Below, piece after piece: positions 29,182 through 37,570 of a stretch of 64,000 nt of DNA; positions within the stretch are counted from its first letter, which is position 1, and every line of letters starts with the position of its first letter. The position numbers and the translations under genes are program-made. Source of the DNA: Coralloluteibacterium stylophorae (GTDB lineage: Bacteria > Pseudomonadota > Gammaproteobacteria > Xanthomonadales > Xanthomonadaceae); the NCBI RefSeq assembly GCF_018122625.2, contig NZ_JAGQFT020000003.1:354473-418472 (forward strand), given 5' to 3'. The notes beneath the pieces are model-generated. The model made no database searches, had not been told where the DNA came from, and worked only from the letters and a program-made list of their open reading frames with translations.

Positions 29182-29900
29182 TGACCCGCTCCGTCCCCGC
29201 GCGCCGCGCCCGCGGCTTCACCCTGATCGAGATGTCGGTGGTGCTGGTGGTCATCGCCATCGTCATCGGCGCGGTCACCGTCGGCCGCGACGTCTACCGC
29301 GGCGCGGTGGCAGAGCGCATCTCCAGCGAGTTCGTGCAGGGCTGGATGCTGGCCTACGAGCACTACGTCGAGCGGGTGGGCGTGGTGCCGGGCGACAGCC
29401 TCACCGATCCCAACGGCCGCGTCGCCCACGGCGGCGACCCGCTGTGCGGCGACGCCCTGCGCGACGCGATGCTCACCCGCGGCATCGCCCTGCCCCAGGG
29501 CCGCAGCGAAGGTCTGGAGACGCGCTACGTCTATCAGGACAGCCGCGGCAATCCGCAGGAGATCGAGGTGTGCTTCATGAGCGTGGCCGACTGGGCCGAC
29601 GCCGCCGCCGGCGGCAGCTACATCGCGCGGCCGCGCAACGTGATGCGCCTGACCGGACTGACGCCGGAGCTCGCCGGGATGCTTGACGTCCGTATCGACG
29701 GCCGTACGGATGCACGCTTCGGTCGACTGCGGGAGATCGGCGCGCACGCCGACACCTCCTCGCCCACGGCTGCGGCGAGCCTGTGGAGCTCCGACGAGAC
29801 GCTGACCTGGGACGGGCCGGACGACGACGACGATCCCGACGCCAACAGCGGCGACGCCCAGGTCGTGCCGCTGCAGGCCTACCTGCGCATGAGCCGCTGA
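29181..29900 (+). CDS. Type IV pilin-like protein, second bookend pilin of the MSHA-like operon
   Basis: A 239-residue prepilin with leader MTRSVPARRARG, then FTLIE with Glu at +5 and a typical hydrophobic helix (MSVVLVVIAIVIGAVTVG). It is a clear paralog of the first gene of the operon: both have GRDV after the helix, a W-x-x-AY-x-x-Y pattern, RYVYxDxxGNPQEIxVCF and LTPELA or LTPDLA followed by a DGRTDA or DGKPDA element. It ends in an acidic stretch of five Asp. It is the last gene of the operon. Which of the two bookends is the main filament subunit cannot be told from sequence. Confidence 0.88.
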   Translation: MTRSVPARRARGFTLIEMSVVLVVIAIVIGAVTVGRDVYRGAVAERISSEFVQGWMLAYEHYVERVGVVPGDSLTDPNGRVAHGGDPLCGDALRDAMLTRGIALPQGRSEGLETRYVYQDSRGNPQEIEVCFMSVADWADAAAGGSYIARPRNVMRLTGLTPELAGMLDVRIDGRTDARFGRLREIGAHADTSSPTAAASLWSSDETLTWDGPDDDDDPDANSGDAQVVPLQAYLRMSR

Positions 29901-29907
29901 GCTGCCG

Positions 29908-29930
29908 GGCGCGGCGGCCGCCGCCGCGCC
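29908..29930. terminator. Hairpin at the convergent end of the MSHA-like operon
   Basis: A 10-bp perfect stem (GGCGCGGCGG with CCGCCGCGCC) and a 3-base loop start 8 bp after the last pilin stop, between convergent genes. There is no T-run, so it could block read-through or simply protect the mRNA end. Confidence 0.45.
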
Positions 29931-29979
29931 GGCGGCGTTCCGCTCGCGGCAAGGTGCGCCGGTCGGCGCCTGCCGCGGA

Positions 29980-32900
29980 TCAGCGCTGCAGGCTGGTATC
30001 GCCCCGCAGCGACAGGCGGCGTCGCGACGGCCGGGGCCCGCTTTCGCCACAGGACCGCAACGCCGCCCGCGCCAGCGCCCGCAGGCGCGGATCCCGACGG
30101 ACCCCGTCCTGCGCGCAGGCGGCCAGCAGCGCATGCGCGTCCGCGGCATCCCCCGTGCGGATCCGGATCGACAGCGCCACCAGCTCGCCGGCGCGCTCCA
30201 CGGCCGCGAAGCCGTTGCGACGCGACTCGGACCGGAGCCGGTCCAGCAGCGTCAGCGCCGTCTGCAGACATCCCGCAGCCCGCAGCACCTGCGCCGCCTC
30301 GAGCAGGGTCAGGCAGCGCGCGGCGGGATCGAGCGCGCAGGCCAGGGCCGCGGCGTGCTCCGCATGGGCGCGCGCGGCCGTGGTGTCGCCGCGGGCGGAT
30401 GCCCGCCACGCCTCCACCAGCAGCGCGCACACCCGCGGTTCCGGCAGCAACGCCAGGGCCGGAGCCTCGCCGGCGTCCGCCGGCACCGCATCCAGCGGCG
30501 CATCGGCACGGCGCCGCCGCAGCGCGAGCGCGGCCTCCGCGCACGCCCTCACCCAGTCCCGTCCGCCGGCGGCGGAAGCCTCGAGCGCCTCGATCTCCCG
30601 CGCCGCACGACCGCGCGGGCGCGCGAGAAGGCCCAGCAGCGCGCGCAGCGCACGCACCGCACGCAGGGCCTCCGGATGCGCGTCGCGCGCCCGCTCGAGC
30701 GCCTCGTCGAGCACCGCGCCGCAGGCGGGCGCGCCTGCGCCCTCGAACAGCGCGAGGGCCGTCGCCAGTTCGAGCGCGATGGCGACCGCCGTGGCCGCGT
30801 CGCCATGCGCGGCGGCGTGCACGCGCGCGGCCTGGCGCAGCGCCTGCACCGCGTCGCCGAGCGCACCGCGGGCGCGTGCGCCGCGCGCCGCCTCGCGCCA
30901 CCACAGCATGGCCGCCAGTTCGTCGCCGGCGCCCTCGGTATGCACCGCGAGCGTCGCGGCGTCGGCCGACTGCACCGACAGCAGCGCCGCGATGTCGCGG
31001 TGCATGCGCTTGCGCCAGGCCGGATTGCCGGTCGCCACCGCCACCGCACGCAGCAGGGGCCGCTGGATGCGCAGGCGACCGTCGTGGTCCTCGAGCAGGT
31101 CCCGCTCCCACAGGCGCGCCACCGCCGCGCCGACGTCGGTGCCTTCCTCGAGGAGGGCGGCGAGCCGGCTGCGAGTGGCGTCGCCGTCGAGCAGCGCGAT
31201 CGTGCGCAGGACCTGGGCGTCGCGCCCGCAGCGGTCGATCTCGCGCTGCAGCGCGCCCATCCGCGACGCAGGCACCTCGCCGACGCTGGGCGGGACGGCC
31301 GCGAGCGCCTCGATGTCCGCCGGATAGCCGCCTCCGCGCGCGCAGGCCGCCTGCACCCGCTGCGGATCGATGCCGCGGACCAGCACGAGCATGCCCGCGA
31401 AGGCCCGTGTCTCCTCCGCCGACAGCGGCCCGAGGCGGAGGCGCTGCGTTCCCGCAGGCACGGGCTCCGCCGACGGCGCCTCGACGAGCAACTGCAGCAG
31501 GCCGGCGGCCGCGACGGGAGCCGGCGCGTCGGCGGCAGCGTCCGCACCGTCGTCGACCACGATCACCTCGGCGAGCGGGCCGTCCGGCATCGACGCCGGC
31601 TCCGGCAGGTGCGGCGCGCGCACGCGCAGCGCGGGGTCGGCGGCGATGCCGTCGATGAACTCCCGCAGCAGGCGACGGCGTCCGCTGCCCTCGCCACCTT
31701 CGATCCGCAGCGAGATGCGTGCGCCAGCGCGCGCGCGCGCCAGGCAGTCGGCGAGCATGCGCAGGGCCTCGCGACGTCCCACGAAGGGCAGCAGCGGAGC
31801 CTCCGCCGGGACCCCGGGAACCAGTCGCCACAGCGACGGTTCCGCGTCGCCCTCCTGGCCCAGCGGCAGCAGGTTGCGGCGGGCGGCGACGCAGCCCGCC
31901 GCCACACGGCCGAGGACGATCTCGCCGGCGCGGGCCCGCATGCACAGCGTGGTGGTGCGGGCGGCGAGCCCGCCATGGCGGGCCTCGTAGTCGCCCTGGA
32001 AACCGGAGGCGACGAGCCCGCACTCGATGGCCTGCGCGACGCCGTCGCCCAGCGCCTGCCGCACCGCGAGCGCGGCATCGGCCGCCGCCACGGCCGGATC
32101 GGCGTGACCGCCGGGACCGAGCCCGAAGCAGCCGAGCAGGGTCCGGCCGCCGGCGGTCAGCACCGCCGCGCCGGCGCCGCGCAGGGCCGCGGCCGCCTGC
32201 TCCAGGCACCGCGCCTCGACAGCGTCCGGCTTCGCATTGCGCAGGTCGCAATAGACCAGGGCGACGAAGCGCCGGCTGCCGTCGTCCGCCCGCGCGACCG
32301 CGGCGGCGGGTCCGGCTGCCGGACGCGGCACGGGTGCGGACGCCTGCGCCGCCTCCGCATCGAGATCCGCCGCGATGCGCGCATGCAGGGCGATGGTGGC
32401 GGCTTCCGGCGCCGCCCCGAGCTCGTCGCGCAGCCCGTCGCGCAGCCGCGCGTAGCAGCGCAGTGCCTCGCGCCGGCGGCCGTCCTCGGCCAGCAGGCTC
32501 ATCAGCGCACGCAGGTGGCTTTCGTTCCAGTCGTCCAGGGCCGCCAGCCGGCGGGCGACATCGATCGCCTCCGGCCGCCGCGCCTCGCGGGCGAGGCGGT
32601 CGCGCAGGCAGGCGAGGTAGGCGCCGGCGCGCACCCGCACCAGCTCGCGAGCCGCACGCAGCCAGTCCTCGTAGTCGTCGCAGCCGGGCAGGGCCATGCC
32701 CTGCAGGAGATCGCCCGCAACCCAGCCGGCGCGGCGCAGGGCGTCGTCGACCGGGCCCTGGGCGGCGTGCGCGGCATCCAGCATGAGCACGTCGACCGCG
32801 CGGTGCGCGAGGTCGGCATCGAGGCCGATCCACTGCTTGTCCGCCCGGACCAGCCCACCGAGGCCGACGCCCGCCAGCGACAGGTTGAGGTCGGCCAGCA

Positions 32901-33105
32901 CCTGGCGCAGGTTGGTGCGTGCGGACGTCTCGGCCAGGTCGGGCCACAGCAGGCAGGCGAGCTCGCCGCGGGCGTGGCGCCGCTGCGGCGCCATGGCCAG
33001 GTAGCCCAGCAGCGCCCAGCCCTTGCGGTAGGCGAACGGTCGTGCGCGCGCGTGGCCGGGCGCGGCGACCAGCGCGCCTTCGGCAAGCAGATGAACCATC
33101 GACAT
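29980..33105 (-). CDS. Large SARP/BTAD-type transcriptional regulator with cyclase-like and degenerate ATPase domains
   Basis: A 1041-residue protein. Residues 1-95 resemble the winged-helix DNA-binding domain of SARP regulators (YRKGWALLGYLAMAPQ; LLWPDLAETSARTNLRQVLADL), and 95-245 are the bacterial transcriptional activator domain (BTAD; LRDRLAREARRPEAIDVARRLA). Residues about 280-410 look like a class III nucleotide cyclase fold, but metal-binding residues are not evident. An AAA-like domain starts near 440 (PFVGRREALRMLA), with a P-loop EGGEGSGRRRL in which the usual Lys is Arg. The rest is helical and TPR-like. It is convergent with the pilus operon and divergent from a TonB receptor gene; its target is unknown. 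Confidence 0.8.
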   Translation of the reverse strand: MSMVHLLAEGALVAAPGHARARPFAYRKGWALLGYLAMAPQRRHARGELACLLWPDLAETSARTNLRQVLADLNLSLAGVGLGGLVRADKQWIGLDADLAHRAVDVLMLDAAHAAQGPVDDALRRAGWVAGDLLQGMALPGCDDYEDWLRAARELVRVRAGAYLACLRDRLAREARRPEAIDVARRLAALDDWNESHLRALMSLLAEDGRRREALRCYARLRDGLRDELGAAPEAATIALHARIAADLDAEAAQASAPVPRPAAGPAAAVARADDGSRRFVALVYCDLRNAKPDAVEARCLEQAAAALRGAGAAVLTAGGRTLLGCFGLGPGGHADPAVAAADAALAVRQALGDGVAQAIECGLVASGFQGDYEARHGGLAARTTTLCMRARAGEIVLGRVAAGCVAARRNLLPLGQEGDAEPSLWRLVPGVPAEAPLLPFVGRREALRMLADCLARARAGARISLRIEGGEGSGRRRLLREFIDGIAADPALRVRAPHLPEPASMPDGPLAEVIVVDDGADAAADAPAPVAAAGLLQLLVEAPSAEPVPAGTQRLRLGPLSAEETRAFAGMLVLVRGIDPQRVQAACARGGGYPADIEALAAVPPSVGEVPASRMGALQREIDRCGRDAQVLRTIALLDGDATRSRLAALLEEGTDVGAAVARLWERDLLEDHDGRLRIQRPLLRAVAVATGNPAWRKRMHRDIAALLSVQSADAATLAVHTEGAGDELAAMLWWREAARGARARGALGDAVQALRQAARVHAAAHGDAATAVAIALELATALALFEGAGAPACGAVLDEALERARDAHPEALRAVRALRALLGLLARPRGRAAREIEALEASAAGGRDWVRACAEAALALRRRRADAPLDAVPADAGEAPALALLPEPRVCALLVEAWRASARGDTTAARAHAEHAAALACALDPAARCLTLLEAAQVLRAAGCLQTALTLLDRLRSESRRNGFAAVERAGELVALSIRIRTGDAADAHALLAACAQDGVRRDPRLRALARAALRSCGESGPRPSRRRLSLRGDTSLQR

Positions 33106-33310
33106 CGGGACCGTCCCCCGGCGGTACCGCCCCGAGCGGGGCGCCTCTCATCCCCTCAACCGGAGAAAGACGGCGGCGCCTATCACGCCGATTTCACTCC
33201 TTCCGCGCGCCGCGCCGGACCCCGCCGGCTTGTGGTCCGTGCCGGAACGTATTACAGAACGGTTAATGCTGCGTCGCAGCAGCCCTCGCCTCGCCCCCCG
33301 GAGCCGACCC
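33106..33310. promoter_or_regulatory. Divergent spacer, BTAD regulator / TonB receptor
   Basis: This 205-bp gap separates two divergent genes and must hold both promoters. On the plus strand TTGTGG (33230-33235) and TACAGA (33253-33258) are 17 bp apart, a weak sigma-70-like pair. I see no clear Fur box or operator palindrome. Confidence 0.3.
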
Positions 33311-35680
33311 ATGACCCGACTCGCCCCCTACTCCGTCGCCGCCCTCGCGCTGGCGGGCGCCTTGCCGACGTCCGCGCCCGCCCAGGACGCCCCGGCCGCG
33401 CCCACGGCGCTCGACCGCGTCATCGTCACCGGCACGAGGGTCAGCGACCGCACCGTCGCCGAATCGATCTCGCCCATCGACATCATCACCCCCGAGGCGT
33501 TGCAAGCCTCCGGCACCAGCGAGCTCGCCACCGCGCTGGCGCGCGTGCTGCCCTCGCTCAACTTCCCGCGGCCGGCGATCACCGACGGCACCGATGCGGT
33601 CCGCCCCGCCCAGCTGCGCGGGCTGGCGCCCGACCAGGTGCTGGTCCTGGTCAACGGCAAGCGCCGCCACACCACCGCCCTGGTCAACCTCAACGGCAGC
33701 CAGGGCCGGGGCGCGTCGCCGGTCGACCTCAACGCGATCCCCATCGCGGCGATCGAACGGGTCGAGGTGCTGCGCGACGGCGCCTCGGCGCAGTACGGGT
33801 CGGACGCGATCGCCGGCGTGATCAACGTGGTCCTGAAGGGCGATGCCGGCAGCGGCAGCATCGACGCCCGCTACGGCGGCTACAGCGCCGGCGACGGCGA
33901 GCAGGTCCAGCTCACCGGCGACGGCGGCATCGCACTCGGCGACAACGGCGTCCTGCACCTGGCCGGGCAGGCGCTGCACAACGGCTGGACCGACCGCGCC
34001 GGGCCGTTCCAGGGCACGCCCTCGCCCACCTCGGCGCCGCTGGGCGAGGTCACCATCCGCCAGGGCGATCCCGAGATCGACCAGGGCGCGGTGTCGGCCA
34101 ACCTCGAGTATGGCTTCGGCGAGGCCACGACCTTCTACGCCTTCGGCATGGCCAGCAACCGCGAGGCGACCTCCAGCGGCTACTTCCGGCCCGCCGGCGA
34201 CAGCCGCAACATCCCGGAGATCTATCCGCAGGGCTTCCTGCCGCGGATCGTCAACGACGCCAGGGACCGCTCCCTGGTCGCCGGCCTGCGCGGCGCCGCG
34301 GGCGAGTGGGACTGGGACCTGAGCTACAACTACGGCTACAACCAGCTCGACTTCCGCGTCGACAACAGCCTCAACCGCACCCTAGGCCCGACCTCCCAGA
34401 CCTCCTTCTACTCCGGCTCGCTGGAGGTGACCCAGAACCTGGTCAACCTCGACCTCAGCCGCAGCCTCGACATCGGCCTGGCCTATCCGGCGACGCTGGC
34501 CTTCGGGCTCGAGCACCGCGAGGAGAAGTTCAACATCTCCCCGGGCGAACCCGCCTCCTGGGTCGCCGGGCCGTACCCTGGCGCCCCGGGCGCCCAGGTG
34601 TTCCCCGGCTTCCGGCCCGGCGACGCCGGGCATTTCGACCGCGACAACAGCTCCGCCTACGTCGACTTCGAGGCCGACCTCACCGAGCGCTGGTCGGCCG
34701 GGATCGCCGGACGCTACGAGGACTACAGCGACTTCGGCAGCACCACGGCCGGCAAGCTGTCCACGCGTTTCGCCTTCAGCGACGCGGTGGCGCTGCGCGG
34801 CACCGTCGCCACCGGCTTCCGCGCGCCTTCCCTGCAGCAGCAGTACTTCCAGTCCACGGCGACCAACTTCATCGGCGGCGTCCCGTTCGAGGTGCGGACC
34901 TTCGCCGTGGACGACCCGGCCGCGATCGCCCTCGGCGCCGAACCGCTGGAGCCCGAGGAATCGACCAGCTACAGCCTGGGCCTGGTGCTGCAGCCGGCGG
35001 ACCGGCTCTACGTCACCGTCGACGCCTACCAGATCGAGATCGACGACCGCATCATCCTGTCGGAGAACCTCACCGGCGAGGCCGTTGCCGCCTTCCTCAC
35101 CGCGGCAGGATTCCCGGGCGTGACCGGCGGCCGCTACTTCACCAACGCCATCGACACCCGCACCCGCGGCGTCGACCTGGTCGGCAGCTACGACTGGACG
35201 CTGGCCGCCGGCGACCTCGCGCTCACCTTCGGCTACAACCACAACGAGACCGACATCACCCGCGTCGCCGCCAACCCGCCGGAACTCGAGACCGGCGGGC
35301 TCGACCTCGAGCGCATCGGCCGCGTCGAGCAGGGCCGGGTCACGGTGGGCGCGCCCGAGGACAAGGTCACCCTGGACGCCACCTGGACCAGCGGGCCGCT
35401 GGCGCTGCGCGCCGGGCTCACCCGCTACGGCAGCTTCGAGGTGCTCAACGCCGACCCCGCGCGCGACCAGACCTTCGGCGCGGAGTGGGTGCTCGACGTC
35501 TCCGGCACCTACACCGTCGGCGGCTGGGCCTACACGCTGGGCGCCGACAACGTGACCGATGCCTATCCCGACGAGGTGATCTTCGCCAACTCCAACAGCG
35601 GCCAGCTGCCCTGGAGCAACAACGCGCCGTTCGGCTTCAACGGCGCCTTCGTCTACGGCAAGGTCGGCTATCGCTGGTAG
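33311..35680 (+). CDS. TonB-dependent outer-membrane receptor
   Basis: A 789-residue receptor. A signal peptide (to about residue 25) is followed by a TonB-box-like segment (RVIVTGTRV), a plug domain (residues about 45-165) with LRGLAPDQVLVLVNGKRRH and VEVLRDGASAQYGSDAIAGVINVVLK, and a 22-strand-type barrel ending VYGKVGYRW, with a terminal aromatic residue. The ATG at 33311 begins the signal peptide; an upstream in-frame ATG adds 27 residues without a signal sequence. The substrate is unknown: the plug resembles receptors for siderophores or organic molecules. Being divergent from a large BTAD regulator suggests it may be controlled by that protein. Confidence 0.92.
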   Translation: MTRLAPYSVAALALAGALPTSAPAQDAPAAPTALDRVIVTGTRVSDRTVAESISPIDIITPEALQASGTSELATALARVLPSLNFPRPAITDGTDAVRPAQLRGLAPDQVLVLVNGKRRHTTALVNLNGSQGRGASPVDLNAIPIAAIERVEVLRDGASAQYGSDAIAGVINVVLKGDAGSGSIDARYGGYSAGDGEQVQLTGDGGIALGDNGVLHLAGQALHNGWTDRAGPFQGTPSPTSAPLGEVTIRQGDPEIDQGAVSANLEYGFGEATTFYAFGMASNREATSSGYFRPAGDSRNIPEIYPQGFLPRIVNDARDRSLVAGLRGAAGEWDWDLSYNYGYNQLDFRVDNSLNRTLGPTSQTSFYSGSLEVTQNLVNLDLSRSLDIGLAYPATLAFGLEHREEKFNISPGEPASWVAGPYPGAPGAQVFPGFRPGDAGHFDRDNSSAYVDFEADLTERWSAGIAGRYEDYSDFGSTTAGKLSTRFAFSDAVALRGTVATGFRAPSLQQQYFQSTATNFIGGVPFEVRTFAVDDPAAIALGAEPLEPEESTSYSLGLVLQPADRLYVTVDAYQIEIDDRIILSENLTGEAVAAFLTAAGFPGVTGGRYFTNAIDTRTRGVDLVGSYDWTLAAGDLALTFGYNHNETDITRVAANPPELETGGLDLERIGRVEQGRVTVGAPEDKVTLDATWTSGPLALRAGLTRYGSFEVLNADPARDQTFGAEWVLDVSGTYTVGGWAYTLGADNVTDAYPDEVIFANSNSGQLPWSNNAPFGFNGAFVYGKVGYRW

Positions 35681-35738
35681 CGCCCGGTTCCCACACCGGG
35701 CGCCCACACGCGGGCCGGCAGGATGCTGCCGGCCCGCG
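35681..35738 (+). terminator. Two consecutive strong hairpins after the TonB receptor gene
   Basis: CGCCCGGT/ACCGGGCG (35681-35702) starts directly after the stop codon. A 12-bp perfect stem with a six-base loop follows (35709-35738) and is succeeded by GCGTTT. The second is the better terminator candidate; only three T residues follow it. It would separate the receptor from the antiporter gene. Confidence 0.55.
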
Positions 35739-35800
35739 GCGTTTGCCGGTGCCGCCGGCGCCGCCCAAACTGCCAGATCCCCACTGGCGCAGGACTGCCG

Positions 35801-37522
35801 ATGCCCCACGACACCGACCTGATCGACATCATCGCGGTCGGGCTGTTCCTCGCCTTCATCTTCGGCACGATCGCCAACAAGCTCAGGCTGTCGCCGCTGA
35901 TCGGCTACCTGCTGGCCGGCGTGGTGTGCGGGCCCTTCACCCCCGGCTTCGTCGCCGACGCCGAGCTCGCCAACCAGCTGTCCGAGATCGGCGTGATGCT
36001 GCTGATGTTCGGCGTGGGGCTGCACTTCTCGCTCGACGACCTGCTCGAGGTCAGGAACATCGCCATCCCCGGCGCGATCGCGCAGATCGCGGTGGCGACG
36101 GGCCTGGGCTGGCTGCTGGCCTGGGGACTCGGCTGGACCGTGATGCAGGGCGTGGTGTTCGGGCTCGCGCTGTCGGTGGCCTCCACGGTCGTCCTGCTGC
36201 GCACGATGGAGCAGCACCGGCTGCTCGACACCGCGCGCGGGCGCATCGCGGTGGGCTGGCTCATCGTCGAGGACCTGGTGATGGTGCTCGCCCTGGTCCT
36301 GCTGCCGGCGCTGGCGGGGATGGCGGAGGCCGGCGGCGAACCAAGCGGATCGGACAAGGGCGCGATCGAGGCGATGCTGGTGACCGTCGGCGTCACCCTG
36401 GTCAAGGTCGGCGCCTTCGTCGCGGTGATGCTGCTGGTCGGCCGCAGGCTGATTCCCTGGGCGCTGGAGATGGTCGCGGGCACCGGCTCGCGGGAGCTGT
36501 TCACGCTCGCGGTGCTGGGCATCGCACTGGGCGTGGCCTTCGGCTCGGCGCTGCTGTTCGGGGTGTCCTTCGCCCTCGGTGCGTTCTTCGCCGGGATGCT
36601 GCTCAACGAATCCGAGCTCAGCCACAAGGCGGCCAACGACTCGCTGCCGCTGCGCGACGCCTTCGCGGTGCTGTTCTTCGTCTCGGTCGGCATGCTGTTC
36701 GACTGGCGCATCCTGATCGAACAGCCGCTGCTGGTGCTGGGCACGCTGGCGATCATCGTGGGCGGCAAGTCGCTGGCGGCCTTCGCCATCGTGCGCGCCT
36801 TCGGCCATCCCTCGTCGACGGCGCTGACGATCTCCGCCAGCCTGGCGCAGATCGGCGAGTTCTCCTTCATCCTCGCCGGTCTCGGCGTCTCGCTGGAGAT
36901 CCTTCCCGCGAGCGGACGCGACCTGGTGCTCGCCGGCGCGCTGCTGTCGATCGTGGTCAACCCGCTGCTGTTCGCCTGGGTCGAGCGGCGACAGGCACGG
37001 ATCGAGGCGGCCGAGTCCGCCGCGGGCGCGCCGACGCCGGAACCGGAGCCGGCGCCCGGCCCGCCGCTGGACGGCCCCGACCACGCCATCGTGGTCGGCT
37101 ACGGCCGCGTCGGCAGCCAGCTCGCGCCGCTGCTCAAGAGCCGCGGCGTGCCGCTGCTGGTGATCGACGACAACCCCGAGCTGGTCGAGCGCGCGCACGC
37201 CGCCGGCATCCCCGCGATCCGCGGCAACGCGGCCTCCGAACGGGTCATGGCCGAGGCGCGCCCGGCGGAGGCGGCGATGGCGATCATCGCCATCCCGCGC
37301 GCCTTCGAGGCCGGCGAGATCATCGCGCGGCTGCGCGAGGCCAATCCCGGGCTGACCATCTTCGCCCGCGCCCACAGCGACGCCGAAGTCAGGCACCTGC
37401 TCGAGCACGGCGCCGACGGCGCGGTCATGGCCGAGCGCGAGCTGGCCTACAGCATGGCCGAGATGATCATGGCCTCCCCGCCCTACCGCACCGGCTCGCT
37501 GGCGCCGGCGAGCGGCGGCTGA
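35801..37522 (+). CDS. ybaL: CPA2-family cation/proton antiporter, YbaL type
   Basis: A 573-residue protein with about 12 membrane helices (from LIDIIAVGLFLAFIFGTIANKL to LAGALLSIVVNPLLFAWV) and the Na+/H+ exchanger fold, followed by a cytoplasmic TrkA-N (RCK) domain starting HAIVVGYGRVGSQLAPLLKS. The GYGRVG loop binds NAD(H). Length and the single TrkA-N domain without TrkA-C match E. coli YbaL (RosB) rather than KefB or KefC. It probably exchanges K+ for protons under stress. A Pro/Glu-rich linker joins the two parts. The ATG at 35801 begins just before the first helix. Confidence 0.9.
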   Translation: MPHDTDLIDIIAVGLFLAFIFGTIANKLRLSPLIGYLLAGVVCGPFTPGFVADAELANQLSEIGVMLLMFGVGLHFSLDDLLEVRNIAIPGAIAQIAVATGLGWLLAWGLGWTVMQGVVFGLALSVASTVVLLRTMEQHRLLDTARGRIAVGWLIVEDLVMVLALVLLPALAGMAEAGGEPSGSDKGAIEAMLVTVGVTLVKVGAFVAVMLLVGRRLIPWALEMVAGTGSRELFTLAVLGIALGVAFGSALLFGVSFALGAFFAGMLLNESELSHKAANDSLPLRDAFAVLFFVSVGMLFDWRILIEQPLLVLGTLAIIVGGKSLAAFAIVRAFGHPSSTALTISASLAQIGEFSFILAGLGVSLEILPASGRDLVLAGALLSIVVNPLLFAWVERRQARIEAAESAAGAPTPEPEPAPGPPLDGPDHAIVVGYGRVGSQLAPLLKSRGVPLLVIDDNPELVERAHAAGIPAIRGNAASERVMAEARPAEAAMAIIAIPRAFEAGEIIARLREANPGLTIFARAHSDAEVRHLLEHGADGAVMAERELAYSMAEMIMASPPYRTGSLAPASGG

Positions 37523-37528
37523 CCCGGG

Positions 37529-37561
37529 CCGCCGCGAACCCGTGGCACGGGAGCGCGGCGG
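37529..37561. terminator. Nested palindrome between convergent ybaL and clpB
   Basis: An outer stem CCGCCGCG/CGCGGCGG encloses an inner stem CCCGTG/CACGGG. Located between two convergent stops, it could end transcription from both sides. No T-run flanks it. Confidence 0.5.
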
Positions 37562-37570
37562 CACCGGGCA

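Noticed and set aside
12903..29900. Annotation as the standard Xps/Xcs type II secretion system
   Set aside because: Gene order and the MshL-, MshN- and MshM-like proteins differ from the gspC-N order, and the canonical GspG-H-I-J-K set is not recognisable.
12903..33105. A genomic island boundary around the pilus operon and regulator
   Set aside because: No integrase, tRNA, direct-repeat ends or strong composition break is visible. The second half of the giant pseudopilin gene (about 26.4-26.9 kb) looks somewhat lower in G+C, but this alone is not enough.
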